Origin: Micrococcus endophyticus
GTDB lineage: Bacteria; Actinomycetota; Actinomycetes; Actinomycetales; Micrococcaceae
Length of the DNA stretch: 64,000 nt
Direction: 5' to 3'
Assembly (NCBI RefSeq): GCF_014205115.1
Contig: NZ_JACHMW010000001.1
Location: 1-64,000, forward strand
Shown here one piece after another: positions 1 to 10,676 of the stretch (positions are counted from its first letter, which is position 1; the number at the start of each line of letters is the position of its first letter). Both the position numbers and the translations under genes were made by a program. The notes under the pieces are model-generated. The model saw only the letters and a program-made list of their open reading frames with translations, searched no databases and was not told the origin of the DNA.

Positions 1-434
1 AGCTCGGCCAGGCCCACGCGGGCCAGCTGGCGGCGGGCCACCTCGGCGGCCTCGGCCTTGGAGCGCTTGAGCACCTTCACCTGGGCCACCGTGCAGTTCT
101 CCAGCACGGACAGGTGGGGGAACAGGTTGAACTGCTGGAACACCATGCCCACGTGGCGGCGCAGGGCGTCCAGATCCACGTCCTCGTCCGTGACGTCGAA
201 CTCCCCGACGGTGATGCGGCCGGAGTCCGGCTTCTCCAGGAGGTTCACGCAGCGCAGCAGCGTGGACTTGCCCGAGCCGGAGGGGCCGATCAGGCACACG
301 ACCTCGCCCGGGGCGACGTCGAGGTCGATCCCGCGCAGGACGTGGTTGGACCCGTAGGACTTGTTCAGGTCGGCGACGTGCACGCCGGCGGCGTCCACGG
401 CGGGCGCGGCGGACTGGGGGGTCTGCTGGGCCAT
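1..434 (-). CDS. Polar amino-acid ABC importer, ATPase subunit (partial; 3' end beyond window)
   Basis: ATP-hydrolysing subunit of a polar amino-acid uptake system, acting on the inner face of the membrane. 144 codons are visible from the ATG at 434; the gene runs off the left edge. Walker A is GPSGSGKST at residues 50-58 and the Q-loop is in [10 protein letters not shown] near residue 100, both typical of the GlnQ/HisP family. Walker B, signature and H-loop would lie outside. It begins one base after the permease stop, so it is the third gene of a binding protein-permease-ATPase operon. The substrate cannot be told from this part. Confidence 0.93.
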   Translation of the reverse strand, partial: MAQQTPQSAAPAVDAAGVHVADLNKSYGSNHVLRGIDLDVAPGEVVCLIGPSGSGKSTLLRCVNLLEKPDSGRITVGEFDVTDEDVDLDALRRHVGMVFQQFNLFPHLSVLENCTVAQVKVLKRSKAEAAEVARRQLARVGLAE

Positions 435-435
435 G

Positions 436-1257
436 TCAGTGCCCCTTCTTGGTCGAGCGGGCCTCGAAGCGGCGCGCCAGCAGGGACAGCGGCACGGTGA
501 TCACGAGGTAGAACAGGCCGGCCACGAGGATCGGCGTCATGCCGGCGTCGAGGGCGGAGATGCCGTCGCGGCCGAACTTGGTGAGCTCGTACTCGTGCGC
601 GGCCAGGCCGAGCACGTAGACCAGCGAGGAGTCCTTGGTCAGCAGGATGACCTCGTTGGTGAGCGGGGGCAGGACGATCCGGAAGGCCTGGGGGATCACG
701 ATGGTGATCATGGCCTGCCACGCGGGCATGCCGAGCGAGCGGGCGGCCTCCATCTGCCCCGGGGGGACGGCCTGCAGGCCGGCGCGCAGGGTCTCCGCGA
801 TGTACGCGGCCGCCACCATGCCCAGGGCCGTCATCACGACGACGGGGATCGGCCACGAGACGCCGAACGCGAAGGGCACGCCGTAGCCGAAGGCGAGGAA
901 CACGAGCAGGGCGGGGACGCCGCGGAAGAACTCCACGTACGCGGTGGCGAGCCAGCGGTACGGGGCGAACGCGCTCATGCGCATCAGGGCCAGGACGATG
1001 CCGCCCAGCAGGCCGACCACGAACGAGGTGGCGGTGTAGAACAGCGTGTTGCCCAGGCCCACCAGGATGATGTTCGGGAACAGCGGCGCCACGGCCGGGA
1101 AGTTTAGGACGTTCTCGCCGATGGTGCCCCAGTCGATCAGCAGTGCGAGCACCACGATCGCCAGGACGAACACGGCGGCCTGGATCGCCAGGGAGACGGT
1201 GCGGCGGCGCCGGGCGCGGCCGGGCCGCGCGGGGGCGGCGGTGGTCTGCGTGCTCAT
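436..1257 (-). CDS. Polar amino-acid ABC importer, permease subunit
   Basis: Membrane subunit of the same amino-acid importer (HisM/GlnP type, 273 aa, usual size for a single-permease system). A basic N-terminal stretch (RARRRR) precedes the first of about five hydrophobic segments. The EAA cytoplasmic loop that docks on the ATPase is visible as [12 protein letters not shown] near residue 170. Its ATG overlaps the stop of the binding-protein gene by four bases (ATGA), which points to translational coupling. Only one permease gene is present, so the channel is probably a homodimer (inference). Confidence 0.94.
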   Translation of the reverse strand: MSTQTTAAPARPGRARRRRTVSLAIQAAVFVLAIVVLALLIDWGTIGENVLNFPAVAPLFPNIILVGLGNTLFYTATSFVVGLLGGIVLALMRMSAFAPYRWLATAYVEFFRGVPALLVFLAFGYGVPFAFGVSWPIPVVVMTALGMVAAAYIAETLRAGLQAVPPGQMEAARSLGMPAWQAMITIVIPQAFRIVLPPLTNEVILLTKDSSLVYVLGLAAHEYELTKFGRDGISALDAGMTPILVAGLFYLVITVPLSLLARRFEARSTKKGH

Positions 1258-2075
1258 CGGTAGTCCTCCTGGGCCAGGCCGAACCAGCGCTCCTGGAGCT
1301 CGGCGACCGTGCCGTCGTTGCGCAGCTGCTGCAGGGCGCGGTTCACGGCGGAGCCGAGCTGGGCGTTCTGCGGGGCGACCGCCATGCCGAGCTGTTCGCC
1401 GGTGGGCAGGTTCTCGACGACCTCGAAGCGCTCGTCGTCCTTGAGCGAGTAGAGGATCACGGACTGGTTGCCCAGCAGCGCGTCCACGGTGCCGGCCTGG
1501 AGGGCCTGGACCTGCATGCCGCCGTCCTCGAACTCGATGGGGTTCAGCCCGTTCTCCTTGGCGTACGCGTCGCCCGTGGTGGCGGCCTGGACGCCCACGC
1601 GGCGGCCCTTCGCGGACTCGACGTCGGTGATGCCCGAGTCCGTGGCGGCCACGAGCACGAGGTCGTCGTCCAGGTAGGGCAGCGTAAAGGCCATGGCCCG
1701 CTGGCGCTGCTCCGTGATGGAGATGGAGGAGGCGTTCAGGTCGCAGCCGGTGAGCGAGGCGCCGGACTCGATGGCCTCGAAGGAGGAGTCGATGACGTTC
1801 ACCCCGAGCCCCAGCTCCTCCGCGATCGCGTTCACGAGCTGGATGTCGTAGCCGGTGAGCTCGCCGTCCAGCTCGAACTCGAACGGCGGGTAGGGGATGT
1901 CGGAGCAGACCGTCAGGACGCCGGGCTGCACCAGGTTGTACGTGGTGCTGAGGTCGTCGTCGGAGACGACGCCGGCCACGCCGGAGTCACCTCCCAGGAC
2001 GGCGCAGCCGCTGAGCGCCAGGGCGCCGGCGCCGAGCGCCAGGGCGCGGAGCGCGCGGGTGGGGGTGCGGTTCAT
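1254..2075 (-). CDS. Polar amino-acid ABC importer, substrate-binding lipoprotein
   Basis: Extracellular solute-binding lipoprotein (SBP_bac_3 family, 273 aa) that delivers a polar amino acid to the downstream permease. The N-terminus has a basic start, a hydrophobic core and a lipobox LSGC with Cys24 as lipid anchor. Family features include SDIPYPPFEF early in the mature part, GYDIQLVNAIAEELG, and GRRVGVQAATTGDAYAKE. It is the first gene of the operon; a -10-like TACGAT on this strand at 2175-2170 would give a leader of about 90 nt. Ligand not deducible by eye. Confidence 0.93.
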   Translation of the reverse strand: MNRTPTRALRALALGAGALALSGCAVLGGDSGVAGVVSDDDLSTTYNLVQPGVLTVCSDIPYPPFEFELDGELTGYDIQLVNAIAEELGLGVNVIDSSFEAIESGASLTGCDLNASSISITEQRQRAMAFTLPYLDDDLVLVAATDSGITDVESAKGRRVGVQAATTGDAYAKENGLNPIEFEDGGMQVQALQAGTVDALLGNQSVILYSLKDDERFEVVENLPTGEQLGMAVAPQNAQLGSAVNRALQQLRNDGTVAELQERWFGLAQEDYR

Positions 2076-2351
2076 GGGGGCCTTCCGGGCCTGCGCGGCC
2101 GGGGTGAGGGGGCGGGCGGAGGTGGGCGGCGTCGGCGGGGTGCGGCCGGGCCGTCCGGGTCAGGGTGACATCGTAGGGCTCCGGCGGCGTCGGGTGTCCA
2201 GCATGCGGAAGCGTGACGGGCCCCGGCGGGCCCGCGCGGCCCGCACCGGGAGGGGCCCGGTCCCGACGCGTGGGGCCTGGCCACCGGGCCCCGCGCCGGG
2301 GAGGATGGCACCGAGGAGCCCGCACGACAGACCGACCCCTGGAGGATCCCG
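2076..2351. promoter_or_regulatory. Divergent intergenic region (importer operon / lipoprotein)
   Basis: 276 bases separate the importer operon (leftward) from the lipoprotein gene (rightward). On the minus strand TACGAT (2175-2170) is a plausible -10 for the importer operon. On the plus strand the only clear signal is the GGAGG Shine-Dalgarno at about 2341. I see no gene, repeat or strong operator here. Confidence 0.35.
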
Positions 2352-3218
2352 ATGCGCCGCACCGACCGACCCCGCAGCCGTCCCGCCCGAGCCCGCGTGG
2401 TCGCGGCGCCGGCCCTGCTCTCCGCCGCCGCGCTGGCCCTGGTCGGCTGCGGCGGCGGGGACGACGCCGAGCCCTCGGCCGCCCAGACGGTGACCGTCAC
2501 GGCGAGCCCCGAGGAGGCTGCGTCGTCGTCGCCCACGACCTCGGAGGCCGCCTCGTCCTCGGTGGCGGCGTCCGCGTCGGCCGACGCGTCCGAGTCCGGC
2601 CCGACGGGGGCCGGTTCGGACCTCACGGACGAGCAGGAGGAGCGCGTGGAGGCGCTCGAGGGCGTCCTGCTCACGCCCCAGACCGCGCCCGACGGCGTGT
2701 TCACGGACATGGAGACCCAGGCCGGCGTCGGCGGCGAGCCGATCAGCACCAGCCTGAGCCTGACGGGCGTCACCCCCACGGGCGCCTGCGCAGACCTCAT
2801 CGAGCAGATCAACACGCAGCAGGCCCCCGGTCTCGGCGGTGCCCTGGCCCAGTACGAGGTGGACCCGGCCGCCGTCACCGGACTGGCCGGCTCCCAGGCC
2901 GGGGCGTTCGGCATGGTCGCGGTCACCGAGGGCGGCACCGATCTGCTGGCGCCCTTCGGCGAGCTGGCCGACACGTGCGGCACGTTCGGCGACCCGGACG
3001 GCGTCGAGGCGGCCTTCACGAAGGTGCCCGGCGTGCCGGACGCGGCCCACATCGCCCTGGGGAACTCGGGCATGGACACGGCCCTGTTCACCATGACCGT
3101 CGGCGGCGTCACGGACGGGGACGAGCTCGTGTACCTCGGCATGGTGGGCCTCGACGAGGAGATCGCGGCCGAGACGCTGCGTGCCCAGGTCGAGGCGTTC
3201 GAGAAGCGGGAGCGCTGA
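2352..3218 (+). CDS. Secreted lipoprotein of unknown function
   Basis: 288-aa predicted lipoprotein. After an Arg-rich start and a hydrophobic core the lipobox is LVGC with Cys33 as anchor. Residues about 45-90 are a Ser/Ala/Glu-rich low-complexity linker that would hold the folded part (about 95-288) away from the membrane. The folded part has one pair of cysteines (ACADLIEQ and DTCGTFG) that could form a disulfide. A GGAGG Shine-Dalgarno sits 7 bases before the ATG. No family was recognised. It converges on the YihY gene with four bases between the stops and no visible terminator. Confidence 0.75.
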   Translation: MRRTDRPRSRPARARVVAAPALLSAAALALVGCGGGDDAEPSAAQTVTVTASPEEAASSSPTTSEAASSSVAASASADASESGPTGAGSDLTDEQEERVEALEGVLLTPQTAPDGVFTDMETQAGVGGEPISTSLSLTGVTPTGACADLIEQINTQQAPGLGGALAQYEVDPAAVTGLAGSQAGAFGMVAVTEGGTDLLAPFGELADTCGTFGDPDGVEAAFTKVPGVPDAAHIALGNSGMDTALFTMTVGGVTDGDELVYLGMVGLDEEIAAETLRAQVEAFEKRER

Positions 3219-3222
3219 CCTC

Positions 3223-4404
3223 TCAGTCGTCGGGCCGGGACGTCGGCTCGAGGCGGGCGCCGTCGTCGAGCACCGGGGCCGCGTGGAACGGGCGGCCGGA
3301 GCTGACCTCGGCCGCCGTGCGCCGGGCGGAGCCGATGGCGAACATCCGCCCCTCCTGGGAGAGCAGGGGGGTGGCGTCGATCGAGAGGTCCTCGTCCTCG
3401 CGCACGGCCTCGGCCACGAGGCGGGCCAGGCGCCGGCTGCGGTCCTCGTGGCGCTCGGCCGCCTCGAGGACCACGGTGTGCCGCGTGGCCAGCTGGATCT
3501 CGGAGGCGGCGTCCACGCCCACGGCGAGCTGGCGGCCGCGCAGCATCTCCGCGTCCAGGGCGGCCCCCGCGAGCAGGACGATGCACGCGATCCAGGCCAG
3601 GACGAGCACGCCGATCGCCGAGTTGATCCGGCCGACCACGGCGAACTGGCCGAACCGGTCCGTGATCCAGCCCAGGGCCAGCGTGGCCGCGAACAGCAGG
3701 ACCACCACGGAGACCGCCCCCGCGGACAGCGGGCGGTAGCGCGGCGGCACCACGTTGGGCCCGAGCCGGTAGGCCAGGGTGACCGTCAGGGCGATCACCA
3801 CGAGGATCACCGGCCACTTCACCACGTTCCAGGTCAGGACCGTCTCCTCGGGCAGGCCCACCGCCTGGCCGATGCGCAGGGAGAGGTCGCCGCCGAGGAC
3901 CACGAGGATGACCACGAGCACCGTGCCGACCATGAGGGCCAGGGTCTCCACGAGCAGCACGAGCCGGAACTGCAGGAACGGCCGGCCCTCGCGGGTGTCG
4001 TGGATGCGGTGCATGGCCCGGTGGAACGCGCCCACGGCGCCCGAGGCGGAGACCACGGCGCCCAGGACGCCCAGCACGACGGCGGAGGTGCCGGTCCCGG
4101 CGGAGCCGAGGGTGAGGATCCACTCGCGCACGGTGTCCGGGGCCAGGGACGGCCAGATCTCGGTGGCGAGCTGGGCCGCGGCGTCCACCGTCTCCTCCTG
4201 GACGCCCAGCAGGGAGACGAGGGAGACGAGGGCCACCACGGTGGGCAGCAGGGACAGAGCGGCGAAGAAGGTCATGGCCGCGGCCACGTCCCAGACCTGC
4301 AGCTCCAGCAGGCGGTGCGTGGTGCGCCGCAGCACGTACAGGAGGGACACGCGGGGGCGTGCGTACGTGCGCAGGCGGCGGGGCGCCGCGGTGGAGCCGG
4401 ACAT
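3223..4404 (-). CDS. YihY/virulence factor BrkB family membrane protein
   Basis: Inner-membrane protein of the YihY/BrkB family (formerly called RNase BN), 393 aa with about six hydrophobic segments. Family landmarks are WDVAAAMTFFAALSLLPT near the N-terminus, the SASGAVGAFHRAMHRIHDTREGRPF region and GRINSAIGVLVLAWIACIVLLAGA. The C-terminal 100 residues are soluble. Function in the family is poorly known; a transporter or envelope role is usual. The ATG at 4404 lies 6 bases after a TAGCGT -10 box (minus strand), so the mRNA is probably leaderless. Confidence 0.88.
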   Translation of the reverse strand: MSGSTAAPRRLRTYARPRVSLLYVLRRTTHRLLELQVWDVAAAMTFFAALSLLPTVVALVSLVSLLGVQEETVDAAAQLATEIWPSLAPDTVREWILTLGSAGTGTSAVVLGVLGAVVSASGAVGAFHRAMHRIHDTREGRPFLQFRLVLLVETLALMVGTVLVVILVVLGGDLSLRIGQAVGLPEETVLTWNVVKWPVILVVIALTVTLAYRLGPNVVPPRYRPLSAGAVSVVVLLFAATLALGWITDRFGQFAVVGRINSAIGVLVLAWIACIVLLAGAALDAEMLRGRQLAVGVDAASEIQLATRHTVVLEAAERHEDRSRRLARLVAEAVREDEDLSIDATPLLSQEGRMFAIGSARRTAAEVSSGRPFHAAPVLDDGARLEPTSRPDD

Positions 4405-4446
4405 GACTCCACGCTAGTGCCCGGGGCCGGGGTGCCTCGCCACGCT

Positions 4447-4496
4447 GGGCGCACTACTGCCAGGTAGCGCTGAATTTACTTGGCAGTAGTGCGCCC
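4447..4496. repeat. 16-bp perfect inverted repeat between yihY-like gene and clpB
   Basis: GGGCGCACTACTGCCA (4447-4462) is repeated as its exact reverse complement at 4481-4496, with 18 bases between. The symmetry continues weakly inward (GGTA against TACT). It lies 43 bases upstream of the YihY start and 53 bases upstream of the HAIR operator, between two divergent genes. It has no T-run and ends neither gene, so an operator or a single copy of a REP-like element is likelier than a terminator. Confidence 0.6.
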
Positions 4497-4548
4497 GGTG
4501 CGGACGCCGGGGCGAGGTCTGGGGCGGAATACCTCTGGCCCCGGAAGA

Positions 4549-4569
4549 GTTGAGCTGAATAGACTCAAC
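4549..4569 (+). promoter_or_regulatory. HAIR-type operator (HspR binding site) of clpB
   Basis: GTTGAGC, seven bases, ACTCAAC. This matches the actinobacterial HAIR consensus CTTGAGT-N7-ACTCAAG in arm sequence and exact spacing. HspR uses HAIR elements to repress dnaK and clpB outside heat shock (established for Streptomyces and mycobacteria). It lies 83 bases upstream of the clpB start, where a repressor would cover the promoter. The hspR gene is not in the window. Confidence 0.8.
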
Positions 4570-4652
4570 TTCCTCTCGGCGGTGGGAATGGCCCGCTGTC
4601 GACGGTTGTCCGACACCCCCGGGACACGGGGGAGAGAAGGAGCGATGCGCAC

Positions 4653-7244
<2,592 letters not shown>

Positions 7245-7291
7245 CCGGCTCGCGCCGCCCGCCCGGCCGGCCCCGCCACCCCGCCCACCCC

Positions 7292-7352
7292 GCTTTCGTG
7301 TGGGAAACGGGAGCCTTCCGGAGGGCTTTCGTGCGGGAGGCGGGAGGCTTCC
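7292..7352 (+). repeat. Family A repeat pair (A1, A2), forward
   Basis: Two copies of a 28-bp repeat beginning GCTTTCGTG and ending GGGAGNCTTCC, at 7292-7319 and 7325-7352. They are direct repeats with a 33-base period, between clpB and its terminator. The same unit recurs at 9.1, 11.6, 12.3 and 13.5 kb, always between genes. Confidence 0.85.
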
Positions 7353-7360
7353 CTTCCGCC

Positions 7361-7396
7361 GAGACCGGCCGTCCCCGTCAGGGGGCGGCCGGTCTC
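7361..7396 (+). terminator. Terminator hairpin after clpB
   Basis: GAGACCGGCCGTCCCC (7361-7376), loop GTCA, GGGGGCGGCCGGTCTC (7381-7396): a 16-bp stem with one T-G pair. There is no long T-run, as is common in very GC-rich actinobacteria. A nearly identical hairpin follows the aminopeptidase at 8994-9025. Confidence 0.7.
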
Positions 7397-7511
7397 GTCC
7401 GTCGCGAGGCCTGCGGGGCCTGCGGGGTGCGGGCGTGTCGCTGGTTCCCTGCGGAACCCGGGTCTGACTAGGGCGTGAGTCGCATCACGTCACCCGATCG
7501 AGAGGTCCTCC

Positions 7512-8948
7512 ATGTCCATGCGACGTCGTCCCGCCCTCCTCGCCGCGAGCGTGCTCGCCGCGAGCCTCGCCGTGGCTCCGGCCGCCGCGGCGATCCCCGC
7601 CCACGCGGCCGGCGGACCCGCCTCCGCGGCCTCCGCGGCGGCCCCCGCCGCGGACCGTGCCGGCGGCAACCCCAACAGCCCCGAGAAGCTCGTGGCGGCC
7701 ATCAGCGCCGCCAACCTGGAGCGGGACATCCGCGCCTTCGCGGACATCGCCGAGGAGCACGGCAACCGCGCCGCGGGCACCCCCGGCTACGACGCCTCGG
7801 TGGACTACGCCGTGGCCGAGCTCGAGAAGGCGGGCTACGACGTCGAGCTCGAGGAGTTCGAGATCACCTACACCGAGACTCTGCGGGACGAGTTCACCCA
7901 GGAGGGCCCCGTGCAGCGGGAGCTGCCCCATCAGGTGCTCACCTACTCGCCCTCGGCCACCGCCGAGTCCGCGCAGCTGGCCGTGCCGACCGGCGCCCTC
8001 GGCTGCACCACGGCGGACTGGGGCGACGCGGACCTCACCGGCCGGATCGCGCTCGTCTCGCGCGGCGAGTGCCCCTTTGCCCAGAAGTCGACGACGGCGG
8101 CCGAGCTCGGTGCCGAGGCCGTGGTCATCTACAACAACGCGGACGGGCCGCTCAACGGCACGCTCGGGGCGCCGTCGGACGACTACGTGGGCACCGTGGG
8201 CATCACCCGGGCTCTCGGCCAGGAGCTCGTGGCCCAGGCCGCCGCGGGCCCGGTCACCGTCAGCCTCGACCTCGAGCAGCTCGTGGAGCAGCGCCCGACC
8301 GTGAACATCCTTGCGGAGACCCGCACCGGCCGCGACGACAACGTCGTCATGGTGGGCGCCCACCTCGACGGCGTCCCTGCCGGCCCCGGCATCCACGACA
8401 ACGCCTCCGGCTCCGCCGTGACCCTCGAGGTGGCCCGCCAGATGGCGAAGGTCAACAAGACCGGGAACACGGTCCGCTTCGCCCTGTGGGGCGCCGAGGA
8501 GATCGGCCTGCTCGGGGCCGCGCACCACGTGGCCGAGCTGAGCCAGTCCGAGCGCGACGCCATCGCGATGTACGTGAACCTGGACATGGTGGCCCCGCTG
8601 GACCACCAGAACACCCTGGGCGTCCTGACCGGCGACTTCTCGCTGGGCGCGGAGTCCTTCCTCCAGGAGCAGCTCGAGCGCGACGGCCACGAGCACGGCC
8701 CGGCCGGCAACGGCGGCAACTCGGACTACGCGCCGTTCGTGGCCGCGGGCATCCCGGCCACCGGCCTGCTGTCCTACTACGACGACAACTACCACACCGC
8801 CCAGGACGACATCGAGAACGTCTCCATCACCTCGCTGACGCACTCGGCCCGGGCCGTGGCGAACCTGGTGGGCACGTTCATGCACGACACCTCGTCCGTG
8901 AACGACAAGTGCAACGCCGGCAAGTCCGGCAAGCCGAAGCAGTGCTGA
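7512..8948 (+). CDS. Secreted M28 family zinc aminopeptidase with PA domain
   Basis: Exported dizinc aminopeptidase (peptidase family M28, 478 aa) that trims N-terminal residues from peptides outside the cell. A Sec signal peptide covers about residues 1-32 (RRR, Ala-rich core, AHA cleavage region). A protease-associated (PA) insert lies at about 155-255, with GRIALVSRGECPF and AEAVVIYNNADG. Metal ligands of the family are all in place: H284 (GAHLDG), D296 (HDNASG), E329/E330 (GAEEIG), D358 (NLDMV) and H428 (YHTAQDD). The C-terminus carries a CNAGKSGKPKQC pair of cysteines. Flanked on both sides by family A repeats and a shared terminator. Confidence 0.94.
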   Translation: MSMRRRPALLAASVLAASLAVAPAAAAIPAHAAGGPASAASAAAPAADRAGGNPNSPEKLVAAISAANLERDIRAFADIAEEHGNRAAGTPGYDASVDYAVAELEKAGYDVELEEFEITYTETLRDEFTQEGPVQRELPHQVLTYSPSATAESAQLAVPTGALGCTTADWGDADLTGRIALVSRGECPFAQKSTTAAELGAEAVVIYNNADGPLNGTLGAPSDDYVGTVGITRALGQELVAQAAAGPVTVSLDLEQLVEQRPTVNILAETRTGRDDNVVMVGAHLDGVPAGPGIHDNASGSAVTLEVARQMAKVNKTGNTVRFALWGAEEIGLLGAAHHVAELSQSERDAIAMYVNLDMVAPLDHQNTLGVLTGDFSLGAESFLQEQLERDGHEHGPAGNGGNSDYAPFVAAGIPATGLLSYYDDNYHTAQDDIENVSITSLTHSARAVANLVGTFMHDTSSVNDKCNAGKSGKPKQC

Positions 8949-8993
8949 TCCGGCGGGGACGCCCGTCCCCGCCTCCGCCCGCGTGACGGGTGC

Positions 8994-9025
8994 GACCGGC
9001 CGTCCCCGTGCGGGGGCGGCCGGTC
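8994..9025 (+). terminator. Terminator hairpin after the aminopeptidase
   Basis: GACCGGCCGTCCCC (8994-9007), loop GTGC, GGGGGCGGCCGGTC (9012-9025). A smaller hairpin (GGCGGGGA/TCCCCGCC, 8952-8973) lies just before it. The stem has the same sequence as the clpB terminator, so the two may share an origin. Confidence 0.7.
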
Positions 9026-9086
9026 TCGTCTGCGCCGGGCGATGAAGAGGTGCCGGGGTCGGGGGCGCCGTCGTCGTGGCGGAGCG

Positions 9087-9147
9087 GGGAGACTCCCCTT
9101 TCCCGCACGAAAGCGGTGGGGGAGGCTCCCTTTTCCCGCACGAAGGC
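9087..9147 (-). repeat. Family A repeat pair (A3, A4), reverse
   Basis: Two copies of the 28-bp family A unit in reverse orientation, 9087-9114 and 9120-9147, again 33 bases apart. Readable as CTTTCCCGCACGAAAGC and TTTTCCCGCACGAAGGC. The pair ends three bases from the stop of the truncated leftward gene. Confidence 0.85.
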
Positions 9148-9149
9148 GA

Positions 9150-9400
9150 TCAGAAGGCGCCGGGCAGGGAGGCCTCGACGCCGGCGCGCGCGGCCCAGCC
9201 GATCAGCCCGGCGGCCAGCAGGCCGGTGAACACCGTGTAGACCACGATGGAGACGACCTGCCAGAGCATCACGTACCCCTTGGTCGCGCCGAGCCCCACC
9301 ATCGCCGGCCCGGCCACGTGCCCGGGCAGGAAGACCCACGGGCCGAGCATGCTCACGCCCGGCACGCCCCACCGCTCGAAGCGCTCCCGAATCCGGGCGT
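9150..9400 (-). pseudogene. 5'-truncated remnant of a small-multidrug-export-like membrane protein
   Basis: Reading leftward from about 9400 the frame gives RERFERWGVPGVSMLGPWVF, then LPGHVAGPAMVGLGATKGY and a transmembrane stretch MLWQVVSIVVYTVF, stopping at 9150. This resembles the C-terminal half of the small multidrug export (COG2426-like) membrane proteins of actinobacteria. A GTG at 9365 could start a 71-aa product, but the homologous-looking frame continues upstream of it and then stops making sense at the junction with the kinase remnant. The family name is from memory and needs a search. Confidence 0.55.
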
Positions 9401-9409
9401 CGGCGGCCG

Positions 9410-9646
9410 GCGGACGGGGCGGCGGGAGGGGTGCGGCTCACCGTGGCCAACGACGGCGCCCGCCCACCCACCGCCCCGCCGGGCACCGGCCTGGCCGGGC
9501 TCGCGGCCCGCGCCGCGGAGGTCAGCGGGCGGCTGTCCGCCGGGCCCGACGACGACGGCGGGTTCCGCCTCGAGCTGACCGTGCCGACGTCGTCAGGGGC
9601 GACGACGCGCACGGACCTGACCACGACGACGGGGGAGGACACATGA
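9410..9646 (+). pseudogene. 5'-truncated sensor histidine kinase (C-terminal ATPase fragment)
   Basis: The frame reads VRLTVANDGARPP, then GTGLAGLAARAAEVSGRLSAG and GGFRLELTVPT, which are the D-box (N-D-G), G-box and last strands of a NarL-partner histidine kinase ATPase domain. The sensor, dimerisation and N-box parts are missing; coding sense begins only near 9410, directly against the remnant on the other strand. The stop overlaps the start of the response regulator (ATGA), so this is the end of its former partner. A GTG at 9431 could give a 71-aa fragment, but it lacks the catalytic core. Confidence 0.8.
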
Positions 9647-10245
9647 TCCGCGTGCTGGTGGCCGACGACGAGGCGCTGATCCGCGGCGCCGTGGAGGCCC
9701 TGCTGGCCCTCGAGGAGGACCTCGACGTGCTGCCGGGCGTCGGCACGGGGGACGACGCCGTCGCCGCTGCCCGCGCGCTCGTGCCGGACGTCTGCCTGCT
9801 GGACCTGGAGATGCCGGGGCTGGACGGCGTCGAGGCGGCGCGGGAGATCCTGCGCTCCGTGCCCACCCGTGTGGTGATCTTCACGCGCCACGCGCGGCCC
9901 GGCGTGCTGCGGCGGGCGCTCGCGGAGCGCGTGTCCGGGTTCGTGCCCAAGTCGACGCCGGCCGAGGCGCTCGCGGACGTCCTGCGCCAGGTGGCGGCCG
10001 GGCGGCGCTACGTGGACCCGGAGATCGCGGCCTCCGCGCTCTCGGGCGAGCGCAGCCCGCTCACCGACCGCGAGCTCGACGTGCTGCGCGCCGGACGCAC
10101 GGCGGCGCGGGTCGAGGACATCGCCGAACGGCTCCACCTCGCGCCCGGCACGGTGCGCAACCACCTCTCCCACGCCATGGGCAAGCTCGGCGTGCGCACC
10201 CGCCACGAGGCCGCCGAGCGGGCGTGGGAGGAGGGCTGGATCTGA
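9643..10245 (+). CDS. NarL/LuxR-type response regulator (partner kinase truncated)
   Basis: DNA-binding response regulator, 200 aa, DesR/NarL type. Receiver domain 1-120 has the acidic pair DD (9-10), the phospho-acceptor Asp in CLLDLEMPG at about 54, and K104-type lysine in VPKST. A LuxR-type helix-turn-helix follows (LTDRELDVLRAGR, then APGTVRNHLSHAMGKLGVRTR). The ATG at 9643 overlaps the kinase fragment's stop. Because the kinase gene is broken, this regulator is either unphosphorylated, cross-phosphorylated or decaying. Its own promoter was lost with the kinase 5' half, so expression may depend on read-through. Confidence 0.92.
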   Translation: MIRVLVADDEALIRGAVEALLALEEDLDVLPGVGTGDDAVAAARALVPDVCLLDLEMPGLDGVEAAREILRSVPTRVVIFTRHARPGVLRRALAERVSGFVPKSTPAEALADVLRQVAAGRRYVDPEIAASALSGERSPLTDRELDVLRAGRTAARVEDIAERLHLAPGTVRNHLSHAMGKLGVRTRHEAAERAWEEGWI

Positions 10246-10460
10246 GGCTCCCGCGCCCCGGGAGGGCGGCCGCGGGCGGCCCCCGGCGGGGCGCCGCGGT
10301 CGGGTCGGCGGTGCGGGCTGAGGCCGCACCGACCTGGGCCGGGACCGCGGGGGAGTGATGTATCCTTGTCCGCACGAACCATATTGACCAGTGAGTACCT
10401 CGGCGGGCCCCTGTGCGCCACAGATCCGAGGCGGCGAGAGATGCGAAGGGGGTCACGCTC
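10246..10460 (+). promoter_or_regulatory. Promoter and leader of the DUF3073 gene
   Basis: TATCCT at 10361-10366 is the best -10 candidate and would give a leader of about 90 nt. The leader holds CCTCGG (from about 10398) and CCGAGG (from about 10427), which could pair. GAAGGGGG (10444-10451) is the Shine-Dalgarno for the ATG at 10461. The earlier part (10246-10350) is GC-rich filler with short hairpins that may end the regulator transcript. Confidence 0.4.
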
Positions 10461-10676
10461 ATGGGGCGCGGCCGTCAGAAGGCGAAGGCCACGAAGCAGG
10501 CACGGGAGATGAAGTACTTCTCTCCCGGAACGGACCTCTCGGCACTGGAGCGAGAGCTCACGGGCGGGCGCACGCGCGCCCCGGAGCCGGAGTTGGACCA
10601 GGAGCCCGAGTACGAGGATCCCTACGCGGACCTCTACACGGACGACGATGAGGACGACGACGCGCGGGCCCGATGA
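10461..10676 (+). CDS. DUF3073 family protein
   Basis: 71-aa conserved actinobacterial protein of unknown function. The conserved N-terminal half reads MGRGRQKAKATKQAREMKYF, followed by SPGTDLSALERELTGG; the C-terminal half is acidic (TDDDEDDD). The ATG at 10461 is chosen because GAAGGGGG precedes it at the right distance and it begins the family-conserved sequence; an in-frame start at 10413 would add an unconserved leader. Overlaps the sirtuin gene by four bases, so the two are co-transcribed. Confidence 0.9.
   Translation: MGRGRQKAKATKQAREMKYFSPGTDLSALERELTGGRTRAPEPELDQEPEYEDPYADLYTDDDEDDDARAR

Noticed and set aside
4645-4652. ATG at 4645 as clpB start
   Set aside because: It is out of frame with ClpB and only two bases from the Shine-Dalgarno; the ATG at 4653 fits the conserved N-terminus.
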